From Terramyces sp. JEL0728 (taxonomy: Eukaryota; Chytridiomycota; Chytridiomycetes; Rhizophydiales; Terramycetaceae), in assembly GCA_027603945.1 (NCBI GenBank), contig JADIIU010000065.1:1-64000 (forward strand): a DNA stretch of 64,000 nt. Reading direction: 5' to 3'. The translations under genes and the position numbers were made by a program. Shown here piece by piece: positions 11,912 through 23,700 of the stretch. The notes beneath the pieces are model-generated. The model did not search any database. It was not told the DNA's origin and worked only from the letters and a program-made list of their open reading frames with translations. How positions within the stretch are numbered: the stretch's first letter is position 1; every line of letters starts with the position of its first letter.

Positions 11912-12439
11912 ATGACTCGAAAAGATCCAGAATATCAATACTCGCCGCCAGATCTCACTAAGCCAGAAGTTTACCCAAGTGACTTTATCATCAAAGAGTT
12001 CCATTTCCACACCTACTGGTTCTTGCACGATAAAAAGACACAGGAAAAGGCTCAAGAATTGTTTAGCAAGGTGCAGAAAGCTAGCTTTGGAAAACCACTA
12101 CGATTGAATTATGAACCAGTAGGGCCGCATCCAATCGGTTCGTTCGAAACTTGGGTTCCCATCGAATATTTTGCCCAAGCTTATTCATTCTTTACCCTGA
12201 ACAGAGGCGACTTGAGTGTACTCTTGCATCCGCTAACTAGAGAACAACAGCGGGATCATACAGAAAGAGCTGTTTGGTTGGGGAAACCGATCCCGCTAAA
12301 AGTAGATGAACTGCCAGAGTTGTCAGATGCTGAACCAAAACAGTATCCTGAATTGGGGTTGGGATACAGCAAGAAACCAGAATATACTGTTTTGATTTAC
12401 ATCTTTTTCATTTTAATATATATCTACTTTTTTTACTGA
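11912..12439 (+). CDS. DOPA 4,5-dioxygenase-family protein with hydrophobic tail
   Basis: A single-exon frame of 175 residues. It matches the small DOPA-dioxygenase family: FHFHTYW near residue 31 (the metal-binding His pair), GPHPIGSFETW, LNRGDLSVLLHPLT and DHTERAVWLGKPIPL. Family members cleave catechol rings extradiol-style, as in betalain-type pigment chemistry, or act on related catechols in fungi and bacteria. The last 16-18 residues (VLIYIFFILIYIYFFY) are strongly hydrophobic, which is not usual for this soluble family and could act as a tail anchor. A missed mini-intron near the end could also explain the tail. Confidence 0.85.
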   Translation: MTRKDPEYQYSPPDLTKPEVYPSDFIIKEFHFHTYWFLHDKKTQEKAQELFSKVQKASFGKPLRLNYEPVGPHPIGSFETWVPIEYFAQAYSFFTLNRGDLSVLLHPLTREQQRDHTERAVWLGKPIPLKVDELPELSDAEPKQYPELGLGYSKKPEYTVLIYIFFILIYIYFFY

Positions 12440-12475
12440 ATCTGATTATTGAATAATATCAAGGAAAAGTTGCCA

Positions 12476-13307
12476 ATGAATCTGGAAAAAGAAATCTTGG
12501 AGTTCTGCCAGCAAAGCAGAGAAAGCGAAAGAAAAAAGAAATTTGCAGAGATAATATTCAACCAATACAAAGGCAGGATCCAGGGGCTATTGAAAAAAGT
12601 GAATTTAACTGACGATTTCTTTATTCTGGATCTTGGGTCGTTTGAAAGTGATATTTACATGTGTGAATCTAAACTATTGGAAATTGGATTATTTTCAAAT
12701 ACCTTTCCCAATACAAAATCAATTATCCATGAACTGATTCATGCTTCCTTGCTGTCGATTGACAAAAACACAAAGAATCTATCAGGTAAAAATCACTGAC
12801 TCAGGATTATTCAAATTTCAGGATTTGGCTGGTTACACGATAGTAATTAAAAAGATCCAGCCGATAAATAGCAAAACCAATATTACTGAATGGCTGAATT
12901 CCATCACTTGCAAATACTTCAAGGAGCTCTGTTTTATTATTAGGACCTTGTATTCAAAGTACAAATTCGACCAGAACGACTCATTTTCTAGCTTGTCAAT
13001 TTATTACCAGGTAAAGGTATTCCTACAGCTCTACGATCAATTTTACACTGACACGAATCTAGGGCTGATGTTGCTGAATTACTTTGAATTTTACGCTGTA
13101 TTTCCCTACAAGTATTTGATGCTTGTGCCCAACGGGTTTGTAGATGGCGCTTTGCTCGTTAGAGGGCAGGGTATTGTTGATATTTTTACTTGTGATTTAC
13201 TTTCAAAACAAAAGCATAGAATCCCCTACAGGAATCTGTATTGCTATCTTAGGGATTTGATGCTTGAACACAATAGTTGTTTGGAGCTGCTTCTGACAGC
13301 TGAATAA
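12476..13307 (+). CDS. Degenerate Trf4/TENT-like nucleotidyltransferase
   Basis: I start at ATG 12476; a 19-nt intron (12786-12804) joins two exons into 270 residues. The layout follows non-canonical poly(A) polymerases: an N-terminal helix (LEKEILEFCQQSRES), a GSF motif (LDLGSFESDIYM), a central helical domain with a VPxxKFxD-like LFKFQDLAGYTIVI, and a C-terminal PAP-associated segment (NLGLMLLNYFEFYAVF). In active enzymes the GS motif is followed by the catalytic SDxD pair. Here the equivalent positions read CESKLLEI, so the metal-binding aspartates appear to be missing. It may be an inactive paralogue or a very divergent member. Family assignment is moderate and rests on motif order. Confidence 0.5.
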
Positions 13308-13469
13308 ACAGAACCTTGTCTAATTTAATCATTGCTCGGAGCGGTGCAAACCATACTGCCCCGTTGATGGCATACAGGCTCTTGCTTTAGTAAGCCGGCA
13401 CTCGAGGCAGTGATAATATTATGTACACGCTAAAATGACGTCGTGGAAATTTTGTAATTTGACAATCAA

Positions 13470-14494
13470 ATGGAGCAGACTAGTAGGGAATCGTAAGATC
13501 AATTAATATAGCGCTTCAAAGAAAAACAAAGAGATTGAAGATTATTTAAAAAAAGAAAAAAAGGAATACAACAAGTACGCTACTGATCCAAAAGTACTTA
13601 TCCTTGGGTCTTCAGACAGCGGGAAATCTACTTTATTAAAACAGTTGAAGATTATTTATGGAAAAGGATTTGGAGCTGAAGAAAAGGAAGCTACAAAAGC
13701 ATTGATACGCAAAAGTATATGGAACTCGATCATTACACTAATCAACGAATCTAAAGTAAATACTGAAAATAGCCAGCTAATATTAAAAATGGCAGAGCCA
13801 TCTAATCCTAAAATCAATGTAATTCCGCTTGACGTGCAAACCGCAGTTCTAGATGTATGGAACAACCCTACCATACAAACTTCATTTGAAAAATCATCCG
13901 TACCACCCACTCTGTCATAGTACATATAACTAATGCAGTTTTATGCCACATATTAATCGGATTTATGACGAAGCATATATAGCCACGGATTTGGATATAC
14001 TGAATTTACGAACAGTGACACAAAACGTTTCCGAAACCGTATTTGTTGTGAATAAGGAAAATATGCACTTTTTCGATGTAAGCGGACTGCTCCATCACCG
14101 AAAGGTATGGCTCAATTACTTTGATAATGTAAACTCGGTGCTATTCGTAATTTCCCTGGCTGCGTATGATCAGGTGCTAGTGGAAGACGAAAAGACAAAC
14201 AGAATGGTAGACTCAATTGAACTCTTCCACGAACTAGTTGAAGAAAAGCTGCTTGCGAAACCGCAATTCATCTTATTCATGAACAAGAAAGATTTGTATG
14301 AGCAAAAGGTAAAAAAATCAAAGATTGTAAAGTATTTTCCTGATTATGAAGGGAAAGCTGGCAGCGTTTCGCAAGGAATCAATTTCTTTAAAGCTAAATT
14401 TACAAACGAGGTCAATAGGAGCATTTTCACACACGTCACTTGCTGCACGGATACTTCCTCAATGAAAATCATTATTGTTTCAACAATGTATTGA
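13470..14494 (+). CDS. Divergent G-protein alpha subunit (G-alpha-like 1)
   Basis: Exons joined over two 19-nt introns (13493-13511, 13920-13938) give 328 residues. P-loop GSSDSGKST with LLKQLKIIYG, switch I region DILNLRTVTQ, switch II FDVSGLLHHRKVWLNYFDN, base-recognition FMNKKDLY and a TCCTDT motif place it in the heterotrimeric G-alpha family. Switch II reads DVSGL, so the catalytic Gln of DVGGQ is Leu (codon at 14086-14088). Classical Q-to-L substitutions block GTP hydrolysis. The N-terminus (MEQTSRES) lacks the MGxxxS myristoylation signal, and the protein ends soon after TCCTDT (IIIVSTMY), without a normal alpha-5 tail for receptor coupling. First of two tandem copies here. Confidence 0.88.
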
Positions 14495-14884
14495 GTGTTA
14501 ATAGTAGGTATAGCATTTTAGATAGCAATCTGAAAGAGTCTGGAATGAGGTTTTAATTCTGCTTGAATATATTGTTTACTCGGAATAATTTTCAAAGAAA
14601 CATGAGCATGAATTCCTTTTCTGGAACGGCCACAGTTTCAACCAGTGGATTGATACCCGGCTTTTCTCAAAGTGAGCATTCCGAACTAATTACGGTGCAC
14701 ATCAGCTGCCGTATGGTAAAACAAAAAGGATAGGAAAATATAATCAACAGGCAATAGCGCGGAATATTTACAGATTAAAACCCTTCCCATATAAACATTT
14801 GGTCTATTTACCCATACATGCTTTTGGGCAAAGTCACGTGCATCCTTGCTTAATTTCCTTCATTGTTGCAAAACTTTCCATTCG
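14495..14884. other. Intergenic gap between G-alpha-like 1 and 2
   Basis: About 390 bp. It contains one 42-codon frame (ATG at 14602, Ser/Thr-rich, ending near 14730) that I cannot support as a gene. The remainder is AT-rich and holds the promoter of the downstream G-alpha-like gene. Confidence 0.35.
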
Positions 14885-15963
14885 ATGGAAAAGAAAGAGT
14901 AGTGAAGATCTAACAAACAGAAGAAAAAAAGTATCCGACCAGATAGAATCGTATCTCAAACAAGAAAAGAAGACTTTCCAGCAGAAACAGATGCAACCAA
15001 AATTGTTGCTTTTGGGAAGTTCAGATTGCGGCAAATCGACTCTGCTAAAACAAATGAAAATTATATACGGAAAAGGGTTTACAGAGGAAGAAAAAAATAT
15101 ATCCAAAAAGAATATTTTGCAGGGAATTACTAATACCATGTCAGAGTTACTTGCGGCACACAAAGAAGCCGATGAAGTAAACAAACAAGCTAAACTAGAA
15201 TAACCAGCAAGTGCAGAAATTCCTCAATGAATGCACAGAAGGCACCCTGATCCCCACGAATATAGCGTCAATGATGTCTGCAATCTGGAAAAGCAACGAA
15301 TACAAAGAAACCAAAACACATTTAAAATCGATACCAGAAAACCTAAATTAGTACATATTATTAACACAGTTTTATCGATGATATCTGCAGGATAATAGAG
15401 CCAAGTTACGTCCCAACAGATTTAGGTAAGCTTTTGTTAACAAGATATTCTAAATTTGCGTGTGGTAACGCAAACAATTTCAGAAACAGTATTTGAAATC
15501 GAAAACGAGATTTTTCATTTCTTTGATGTCAGTGGGCTACGACACCATCGGAAGCACTGGCTCACTTACTTTGAAGATGTTCAATGCGTGTTGTTTGTCG
15601 TTTCATTATCGTCCTATGACCAATACCTGATAGAAGATCCAACAGTCAACAGAATGGTGGATTCGCTAGTCTTATTCGAGCAAACAGTCAATCATCCGTT
15701 GCTAAAGAAGCCAGATTTCATCCTTTTTTTCAACAAGAAGGATTTGTACTTTGAAAAAATCAAAACAATTCCTATTGAAGCTACCCTTCCTGAATATAAA
15801 GGTAATTGGTTGTAACGTAGATAAACCGCATTCTGTATCGAAAGGAATAAAGTTCTTTGAAAAGAAATTCACTGCTCAAAGCCCAAAGAAACAGTTAATG
15901 TTTCATGTTACATGCTGTACAGACACAAAGTCTATGGAAATTATTATCGCGTCTTTATTGTAA
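14885..15963 (+). CDS. Divergent G-protein alpha subunit (G-alpha-like 2)
   Basis: Start ATG 14885; five introns (14899-14920, 15177-15198, 15351-15369, 15426-15444, 15802-15820) give 325 residues. Motifs: P-loop GSSDCGKST, YVPTDLDILNLRVVTQ, switch II FDVSGLRHHRKHWLTYFED (Gln replaced by Leu, codon 15537-15539), FFNKKDLY, TCCTDT. The N-terminus (MEKKERKK) is basic and lacks a myristoylation motif; the C-terminus stops at IIIASLL. The intron before the FIDDICRI segment sits at the same place as in copy 1, supporting tandem duplication. Confidence 0.88.
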
Positions 15964-16057
15964 TGATTTGCTAAACTAGACATTCATTAATTAGTGGTCA
16001 CCTAAAGACTGCCGGTCTGTAAGAATGTAGGTAACACTAGACAAATTTAATAATAAA

Positions 16058-16168
16058 ATGGATAACCATCTAGCGCTGTTTTATTATCTGGGAGAGTCCA
16101 AACCGAGCAGGATATTTGGAACAGCCTTTCAATGGGCAAAAAGTGCCATTCTATCTATTACAAGTTGA
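16058..16168 (+). CDS. Possible 36-aa small protein
   Basis: An uninterrupted frame of 37 codons with ATG preceded by an A-rich context (ataaaATG). It contains a possible amphipathic segment (FGTAFQWAKSAILSI). It ends 29 bp before the stop of the convergent Argonaute gene. I know no homologue; it may be a short mitochondrial or membrane peptide or chance. Confidence 0.25.
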   Translation: MDNHLALFYYLGESKPSRIFGTAFQWAKSAILSITS

Positions 16169-16196
16169 ATCGGAAAGAAATATTTATTCAAAAATC

Positions 16197-18853
16197 CTAC
16201 ATATAATACATTCTGTTTTCAATGCCTCGAGCAAAAGCACGCAACGTGACATTAGACTCGCCACTGGAAATGCTAGTATCGTCACCTGCAATGAACATGC
16301 GTGCGAAATAAGCAGCCAAATGGGCTCGATAAGCAGGTGCGACCATTGAAATTGATCTAGTTGCTCGTTCGGCCAAATAGCACAGATTGAAACACAGTTG
16401 CTGGAGCTCGTCTGGCTTCATTTTTTGCTCGTCGTACAGTACGTGGTAGATTGTTGGTCTTGACATTCCTTGAATACCTGCGTGTGATTGCAAAATGAAA
16501 TTATATTCTGCAGGGTGAGTAATTGTCTTGTCAATGACAGTTCCAGGCAAGCAATTGCCGGAATGATCCTTGTTTTGGTCAATGGGGAATAAGCGAATAT
16601 GGTGACGTTTTTGAACAACTACAAAAGTCAAATTGCCAGTGATTTTCATTTTTTCCATTGCTGTTTTGACGGCTTTGACTTCTGTTTCCAAAACTACTTT
16701 GAATTGCCCGTTTGATACGCCGTCTCTAAAGAATACGATACGCTTTGGCAGCATCTTGTTCTTGTTCTGGAAATCAGCCAACGCTTGCATTGTAATGTCG
16801 TGCAACTCAGTAATCATTTCTACACGCGCGTCTTGAGCACGGCAATAAGTATTGTAGTTGGTTGCATTCTTGTCAGTGGTAGCGACAACAGCTGCGATAG
16901 ATGGAGCACAAGAAGAAGGCGCAGGATGGGTTACATCGGCACCCATAAACTATATAAAATCAGAATTACCATTGTAGCGACTTCAGTCAGAGGCAGACGA
17001 TCAACATGATTGGTAGCACCACCCAATTTGATATTTGCCTTTAGCGCAACATTGATAATATACTGATCCTTGATCTCATCAGGAGAGCGCACATGTTTAG
17101 ACTGCATACATTGGGTCATAATTCCACCTTCACATAATGCAATGGTTTTGATTTGTTCATACACACCTTTACTTTCCTTGTTAATAATACACACGATGAT
17201 TTTACATTTGGCTTTCATTTTTGAGCCGGCTTCATTAAACGCAGTCATCATTGATTTCTTGATATTTCCAGGAATGTCCGGGTTTTGAACAAGAACCGGG
17301 CAATTGGAATTTGGAATATTCATTCCTGCCGTGGACCATTTCTTTAATATTACATCCTTGATTTGATAAGCAACATTTTGTTTAATATCGGTGAAAAAGA
17401 TGAATGCAAATGAATCCATAAGTGGTGCGCTAACAAGTTTGGCTTTGTTCATATTCCATGCCCCTTCAGCGCCATTGGACTTGTTATTTTTGAAAACTAC
17501 ATCCGGTGCAGGCAACACACGTGCTTCAATTTCCATCATTTTGCCATCAACTTTAATGCCAAATGCTTTCATGTATGCATTATCGCCATACTTTAAACTC
17601 TGAGCAACCGCGTTTTCAATTTGCCTCTTTCTGTCTTGTGGTTTTTGACAAGTAGCTCTGATCATATTCGCTGTTTGGTTGCCAGAAAGACGATCTTTGA
17701 ATCTTTGCGCCGGCTGGATGGACAAACACTCTAAAGGGAAGGCTGTCTTTCCGTTTGCTTTTCTACATTAGTAATTGTTACAGAGCCAATGGCATATTTG
17801 GAAACTTTAATCGAATATTGAATTCAGATTCAAAGTACTGCTTTACAGAAACCGTTTTCCCGTCTTTTTCAAACATCATGGAAGCAGCGCTATCTTTGGA
17901 TATTTTTTTGATATTGAAGCGCTGTTTCATTTCACCACGATGAGTAGTAATACAATTAACCCCCTTTAGCCCCTTTTCAATTTGGGCTATAGATAATCGC
18001 TGTACTTTGTTGAATTCAACATTATAGATTTCACACAGGTAATCCAAAACAGAGATATTTCCCTTTCTAAAGACAGTTGACGCGACATCAACATTGATGC
18101 CTAAATGCCCGGCAACCATGGCTCTAATAGACTGGTGGTACCTACATAAATTGCAACTTACCCTCGCCATACTTCTAAACCGCCAGCAATAGGAACTCTG
18201 TCTACAGGAGTAAAGAAATTTGAGCCAACAGGAGTAAACAACATTGACGGGATATGACGCAATACAACCGACAATGCGTTTTCACAATGCAGAACGTTTT
18301 CAGTTGCTAGTCCTTTTCCTTGAGCAAACATGAGCAATTCGTGTAAATTGATAGTTGCGGTTTTCTTAATGGTCAATTTGACAGCCAAACTCTTTCCAAC
18401 TATGGTATCTTTGGTCAAGATTTTAGCAGGCACCAGTTTCATTTCAATAGTAGATGGTCTTGATGCGGTGTTGGATGCACCTCTCCCTCCAGTACTGCCT
18501 CTCTGTTCAATTTGCGGCAGTTCATAATCAACAATTTCGGGAATGACAATTTCAAAGGTCTGGGCATATTTCAAATCAAACGTTGAAAACGCATTCTTTT
18601 TACCATCGTAAACAATCCAGCATCCCTTGTATTTCTGAGCAAGCAATTGTTCAAGCTGCGCAAACACCCGTCGCTGTTTTTCCTGGGGTAGCTCTGGGGT
18701 GATACTGATATCGTATTGAAAAGCATTTTTAGAAGCTATTTGCTGTACAGGAAATATGTTCACTGCTACTTTGATTGGTCTTCCACTTGAACCAAATCCA
18801 GGTCGTTTTGGAAGCATTCGAGATTTGGGAAAAATTGCACACATAATTTTCAT
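16197..18853 (-). CDS. AGO: Argonaute (Ago/PIWI protein)
   Basis: Introns 18142-18161, 17763-17781 and 16950-16969 join four exons into 865 residues. The N, L1, PAZ (around residues 230-380, with LDYLCEIYN), L2, MID and PIWI domains are recognisable in order. In PIWI the slicer tetrad looks intact: Asp in GADVTHP, the downstream Glu finger region (QDARVEMITEL), Asp in FFRDGVSNGQF and His in PAYRAHLAAYFAR. LQSHAGIQGMSRPTIYHVL is the usual family signature, and the protein ends in RMYYM. It should bind small RNAs and cleave targets. The start ATG lies 128 bp from the divergent bL36m-like gene. Confidence 0.95.
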
Positions 18854-18981
18854 TGAAGAGCTTGTTTTCTTGATAGTCTACTCGTTTGGATTGTAGTGCC
18901 TGCACATCTAACCTGATTACGCAATCCGGCTTTAAAAAGTGGTATCTTTCAAACTCTACTTTTTTTCACTCCAAATCAAAA

Positions 18982-19197
18982 ATGCTCAGCTTGCTAAAGC
19001 CAGTATTTAACCCACTGCTAAAACCAGCATTAAAACCACTTTCTCCGTTCCTAGCATTACCAATTACGATACAACAAAGGACGAAATTCACTTCAAGGCT
19101 GCGTAAAAAATGCAATTACTGTTACTTTGCCAGACAAAAGAACAAGAAGCGAGTCTTGTGTACGGATAACAAGAAGCATGAACAAAAAGAAAACTAA
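18982..19197 (+). CDS. Divergent bL36m-like mitochondrial ribosomal protein
   Basis: From ATG 18982 this 71-residue protein has a Pro/Leu-rich presequence-like start and a C-terminal L36-type zinc ribbon: RLRKKCNYCYFARQKNKKRV, then LCTDNKKHEQKEN. The CxxC...C...H ligands are kept. Compared with the next gene, the arginine-rich rRNA-binding positions are altered. It appears to be a tandem paralogue of bL36m. Confidence 0.75.
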   Translation: MLSLLKPVFNPLLKPALKPLSPFLALPITIQQRTKFTSRLRKKCNYCYFARQKNKKRVLCTDNKKHEQKEN

Positions 19198-19264
19198 TAA
19201 ATTACTTTCTGTATTTTTCCCCTCATGATATTGCATATCCAAGTATTCTTTACTTTTTTTTTTC

Positions 19265-19453
19265 ATGTTCCATCTCAGACTTTTCCAGCGACTGCCAACA
19301 ATACAGATACAGCCAACTAGAATATTCACAAGAGATTACAGAGTCAAATCATCATTAAAAAAGAGGTGCGAACACTGTTATTTTTGCAGAAGGAAGGGAG
19401 TGCTGAGAGTTGTGTGTAAAGATAATCCAAGACATAAACAAAAACAAGGATGA
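19265..19453 (+). CDS. RTC6: Mitochondrial ribosomal protein bL36m
   Basis: A 62-residue protein with a basic, mitochondrial-type presequence ([19 protein letters not shown]) followed by the canonical bL36 core [19 protein letters not shown] and [15 protein letters not shown]. The zinc ligands CxxC...C...H are complete. bL36 sits in the large ribosomal subunit near the peptidyl-transferase region. It lies 67 bp after a diverged copy on the same strand. Confidence 0.92.
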   Translation: MFHLRLFQRLPTIQIQPTRIFTRDYRVKSSLKKRCEHCYFCRRKGVLRVVCKDNPRHKQKQG

Positions 19454-19589
19454 AATAAATTGGTTTTAAAATTATTACTTCTGGAGCATGGATTAGGTGC
19501 TGGCCTTGGAATTGTTGCTGGGCTGTATCTACATGCAGGAACAGTACTTTGAGCAACCAAGTATTACAAATCAAATATCCGAATGAAAT

Positions 19590-20689
19590 TTATTTGGGGA
19601 TGGTGCAGGTAAAGTAGTCAAAGGCACAGTGAACCTCCTCATTAAACTCACCAACAGCCAACAGCCGAATTTCTTCCATTACTTGCAAACTCTCTTCAGA
19701 GGTATCTCCCTTGTACCGACTACTGAAATGATTCAGTATCAACACTTTTGCATTAATCTTTTTCGCATACTCGCCCGCCATTTCTGGTGTCGAATGGCCA
19801 TGAGATATCGTTGTTTCTTTTAGTGTTTCTTTAGTATCGGCATCGCCTTTGAGGAACGCATTCGTTGCTTCATGTACAAGCACAGTGGAATCTTGTGCAA
19901 TGGGAATCATCTGGTCCGCGTTATTGCAGTCCCCAAGTATTGTAAGTTTACGACCCTTGATATCAGGGCCAGTGTAATCCTTTGGATCGACAAATAGACC
20001 AGGTATATCTATTGGCACTCCATTCTTGAAATCTTTTAGTAGCAAGTGTGGATTTCCTGTAAATTTGTCTTTATGCCTGTCCAGAATTGGCTGTAATTCA
20101 TTCATCCGTAATTTGCCCTTGCTATCTGGTTCTTGTATCACGTATCCTATAGATGGAACTGTATGGGTGATACTCGCTACAATTAGAACAAGTTACAGGC
20201 TCTCACATGTTCATCAATCACCCAAATATTATCTGTCTTGTAAATTTCCGTTCCTTTTAATTCTTCCGGATGCAATTCATCTGTATCCACTGGATCATTT
20301 ACTTCCAGTAATTCATGTACGACAAATGGAACTCGTAAGCGGCAATACGTACTTTTTAATGCCTTTCTCAAGTACTTTCTTAATCCACAGGGGCCGTAAA
20401 CTTGAATCAGCGAGTGTTCCTCCATATTCTGCGCAACAGTACAAACCAATCCAGGTAACCCGAATAAATGATCGCCATGCAAGTGAGTAATAAAAACCCG
20501 ATTGACTTTACCCATTTTTATATTTGTATGTGGTGGTTGTCGGATAATCTGGTGTTGCGTTGATTCTCCACAATCAAAGACCCAGTAATCTGCATCTACT
20601 TTTAGTAAGAGTGACGATTGGTTTCTTGTTCTCGATGGTTGTGCTGAACTGGTTCCCAGGAAAATGAGTTTGAAATCTTGAAATGCCAT
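19590..20689 (-). CDS. ELAC1: tRNase Z, short form (ELAC1-like)
   Basis: Two exons around a 20-nt intron (20177-20196) give 359 residues. The metallo-beta-lactamase fold motifs are clear: FLGTSSAQPSRTRNQSS near the start, ITHLHGDHLFGLPGL (HxHxDH zinc site), ILGDCNNAD, LVHEATN and the late TISHGHSTPEMAGEYA and LNHFSSRY. Short tRNase Z removes 3' trailers from pre-tRNAs. The length is normal for the short form. There is no obvious mitochondrial presequence. Confidence 0.93.
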
Positions 20690-20732
20690 TCTGTGGATGG
20701 TTTGCCAAACAGATATTTTTCAAAAAATTATA

Positions 20733-23700
20733 TTACAAATCATTCAACTTTGAAACAAGTGTAGAAATATCACTTGTGCTGCCCTTGAAATATACCAAAC
20801 CATTACCGCTACAAACACGCATAATGCTTTCCCTAGCTTCATTCATGACGTGGATCGGCATAAAACTAATCCTTGTGTTTACATTGATTGGGAAACAGCC
20901 GCACAGCTTCCAATCGCTATTGGCGATTACAATCAAATCACTTAGCAGAATAAAGTGGCATTTCTTGCCCAGGATAAAGGGAACGTCGTATCGCGATATT
21001 GGGCCGCCTTGTTCTACTAACCGCGCCATCTTACTTGACGACTGGTCTTTGCTGGGTTTGAATTTGTACTCTGTAAAAATATCAAATTGGCTGAATCTGA
21101 TTTGCGGTTTTTTGTTTGACACCAATACTAGCGGATTCAATTGATCTTTTTCAAACCCTTTCTTCAGGTATTTAAGCACTACAAATGATTGGGAGTAATA
21201 AAGCAACTGTCTTGACGGCGAAATGTCTTTGAAATAAAATGATGTTAGTTTGGCTGTTGGTTTGATTTTACCGAGGATAGAGAGTGAAGCCTGTTGCTGA
21301 TCAAACACTCTTTTAAGGTCATTGCATTTCTCTACTGTATTGTGGATATCTCTAGATGCTTCAAGTAAAGAATGGTAATCTGGATGGTCTTGTGGAGTCT
21401 TTTCAATCAACGAAGACAACAAGAGTTTGTATCTGGGCAGCCTCTGGATTGGCAGAATCAAGTACGAAGAAAGATTAATCTGCGAGTGCCTTTCATTTGC
21501 TTTTGCATGTTCCATATGGTACTGAAATGAAGTTGCCAGGGAATCTGAAATTGAAAGCCATGGTAATAGATAACTGGAATTTGCTTTTCCTAAAAATGTT
21601 TGAATAATCAGTTCAGAGTGATCATAATTATTCATAAACGCACTGTACATCATTAAATTACGGCTGATATTGCTAAAGAATTCCCCCATCGTTTGTGCTG
21701 GTGTCTGGGATAATTTCATAATGCATGGTAATATAGTTCTACGGTCAATTTAGATTACCTTTGATGGAACTTTAGGATATGATCAATATTACCAAACAGC
21801 ATCTTCATGATAAATGGAGGGAAATTCTTTGATTCAATCATAGGGATATAGTACAGATCATACATTATTTGCAACTGCTCGACATATGTCTTTTCAGTTT
21901 CAAGGATTTCTTGCACGACACGTTCTCGCTTTGGCAGTTGTTGATACGAAGTAACAAGGATTCTAGATAAAATAAATTCTGGGGGCACAAATTCAGGCTG
22001 CTGCTGCTGCTTTACCGATGGTTTTTGCGTTTGAAGATCGTATATATCCATCAAAAAGCCCTGCAGTCGTTCCAAATACCCCTGACTGGGCTGTGAAAGA
22101 TGGACCATCTTTTTCTTTTGTTTTTGAGCTTCCGTGTTGTTCCAAATCGATGCCTGGTAGTTTGAATAGTTCTCTTTCATGGATTTGTTCAAAGGAGAAA
22201 CCACTGGGTCAAATAGGGGGTTGAATGGATTGCCAAGCAAATTCAATTCTTGAAGATAAGTCAAGTGGCCGATAGAAGTAGGCAGTATAGACAATTGGTT
22301 GTAGCATAAATCGAGAGAAACAAGAGACTTCATATTGATAAAAACAGAAGGATCTACAGTCAATAATGATTACCCAGCGAGTGTAATTGGTTGTATCCCA
22401 AGCTGCAAATCTTTAGTCTCTTGAGAGATTTAAATTCGTTAGGAAGCTAGAATCAAAGCAAAAGTACCTCCACCAGTCTATTGTTGTTCAAGAATAGATT
22501 TTCCAAATGAGTCAACATGCCAATGTCTGACGGCAAGAATTCCAACAAATTGTGTGCTAAATTCAAGATTTTCAGGTATCGCAAATGTTTCATTGAATGG
22601 CCTGGTATTGTTGTAAGCAGATTCTGGTCCAATCGCAAGTGAGTAACATTGTGATAGAGATTGGTTTTGAATGGCAGTTGAGACAGGTTTTGCAAAGACA
22701 AGTCTACAAACTTGGTTTCAATGTCTCTTTTTGGTGTGAAACTTATCGCTGAATCTCTATTTGAAGTTCTCCTGTCTTCGGGTCGCTCTGTTTCCACCAT
22801 AGTTTCAAACGAATCTGATTTTTCTATTTCAGTCTTTTCAAATGAAGATTCATTCAAAGTCAAAGTAGCGGCTTCAGACACGGTCAAGGTGGAATCGATT
22901 GAATCCCTTTTGCTATTCATATGATCGAAATCATCAAATGATAAATCAATTCCTTTTCTGAAATACGACAGAGTTAATTTTCTTGTAAATGGCTCGCTTT
23001 CAATTTCAGGCTTGGGTGGTGGGTATTCTTCCTTCTTTTCTTCAGCAAACGACAGGTCCAAATCAGCACTAATAGCATTAAACAAACTGTTTTTCAATTG
23101 CGGTTGGTATGAATCTAAAGATATTGTAGTAGTGGTTTTTTCTATTCGTAAATCTTGTTCATCCTCGCTCTGAGATTCGTTAGTTCCGCTAAAATCAATA
23201 TCGCTCCTTTCTTCATATTCTCGACGCTCAACTTTGGTGTCAAACGAAACTTTAAACTCTGGAGAAGAGAGAACAATATCTGGTATTTGAATATCTAGTG
23301 GTGTAGGGTATGGAAGAGACTCTACACTGTGTGTTGATTTTTCATCTTGAATCTCAAAAATTGGCATTTCTTTTTCCAATACAGGAGTAATCACTTCCTT
23401 TATAATTTCAGGCTCATTTGTATGGTTGACTAGAGTTTCCACTTTGCCAATTGAGATTGTTGGTTTTGCTGCAGAGCCAATCTTTTTCAAGTATTCTTTT
23501 TTCGCTGAGATGGCTACACGTTCTTTTTCAAGCTGTAAAATTCTCTCCCTGACGCTGAGCTTTGACGCAGTATCTGGTATGGTAACTTTTTCCGCTGTTG
23601 GTTTGATTTTGCCCTCTATTCCCTTGACTGCTGAAATCTGTTCTGACCTGGCAGGTGAAATCCGCGCTTGTTGATTGGACTTGTTTTCCCTAATAGACCC

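Noticed and set aside
13308..13469. tRNA gene in the gap before the first G-alpha-like gene
   Set aside because: No B-box (GGTTCRANTCC) or cloverleaf could be found on either strand; no tRNA was seen in the window.
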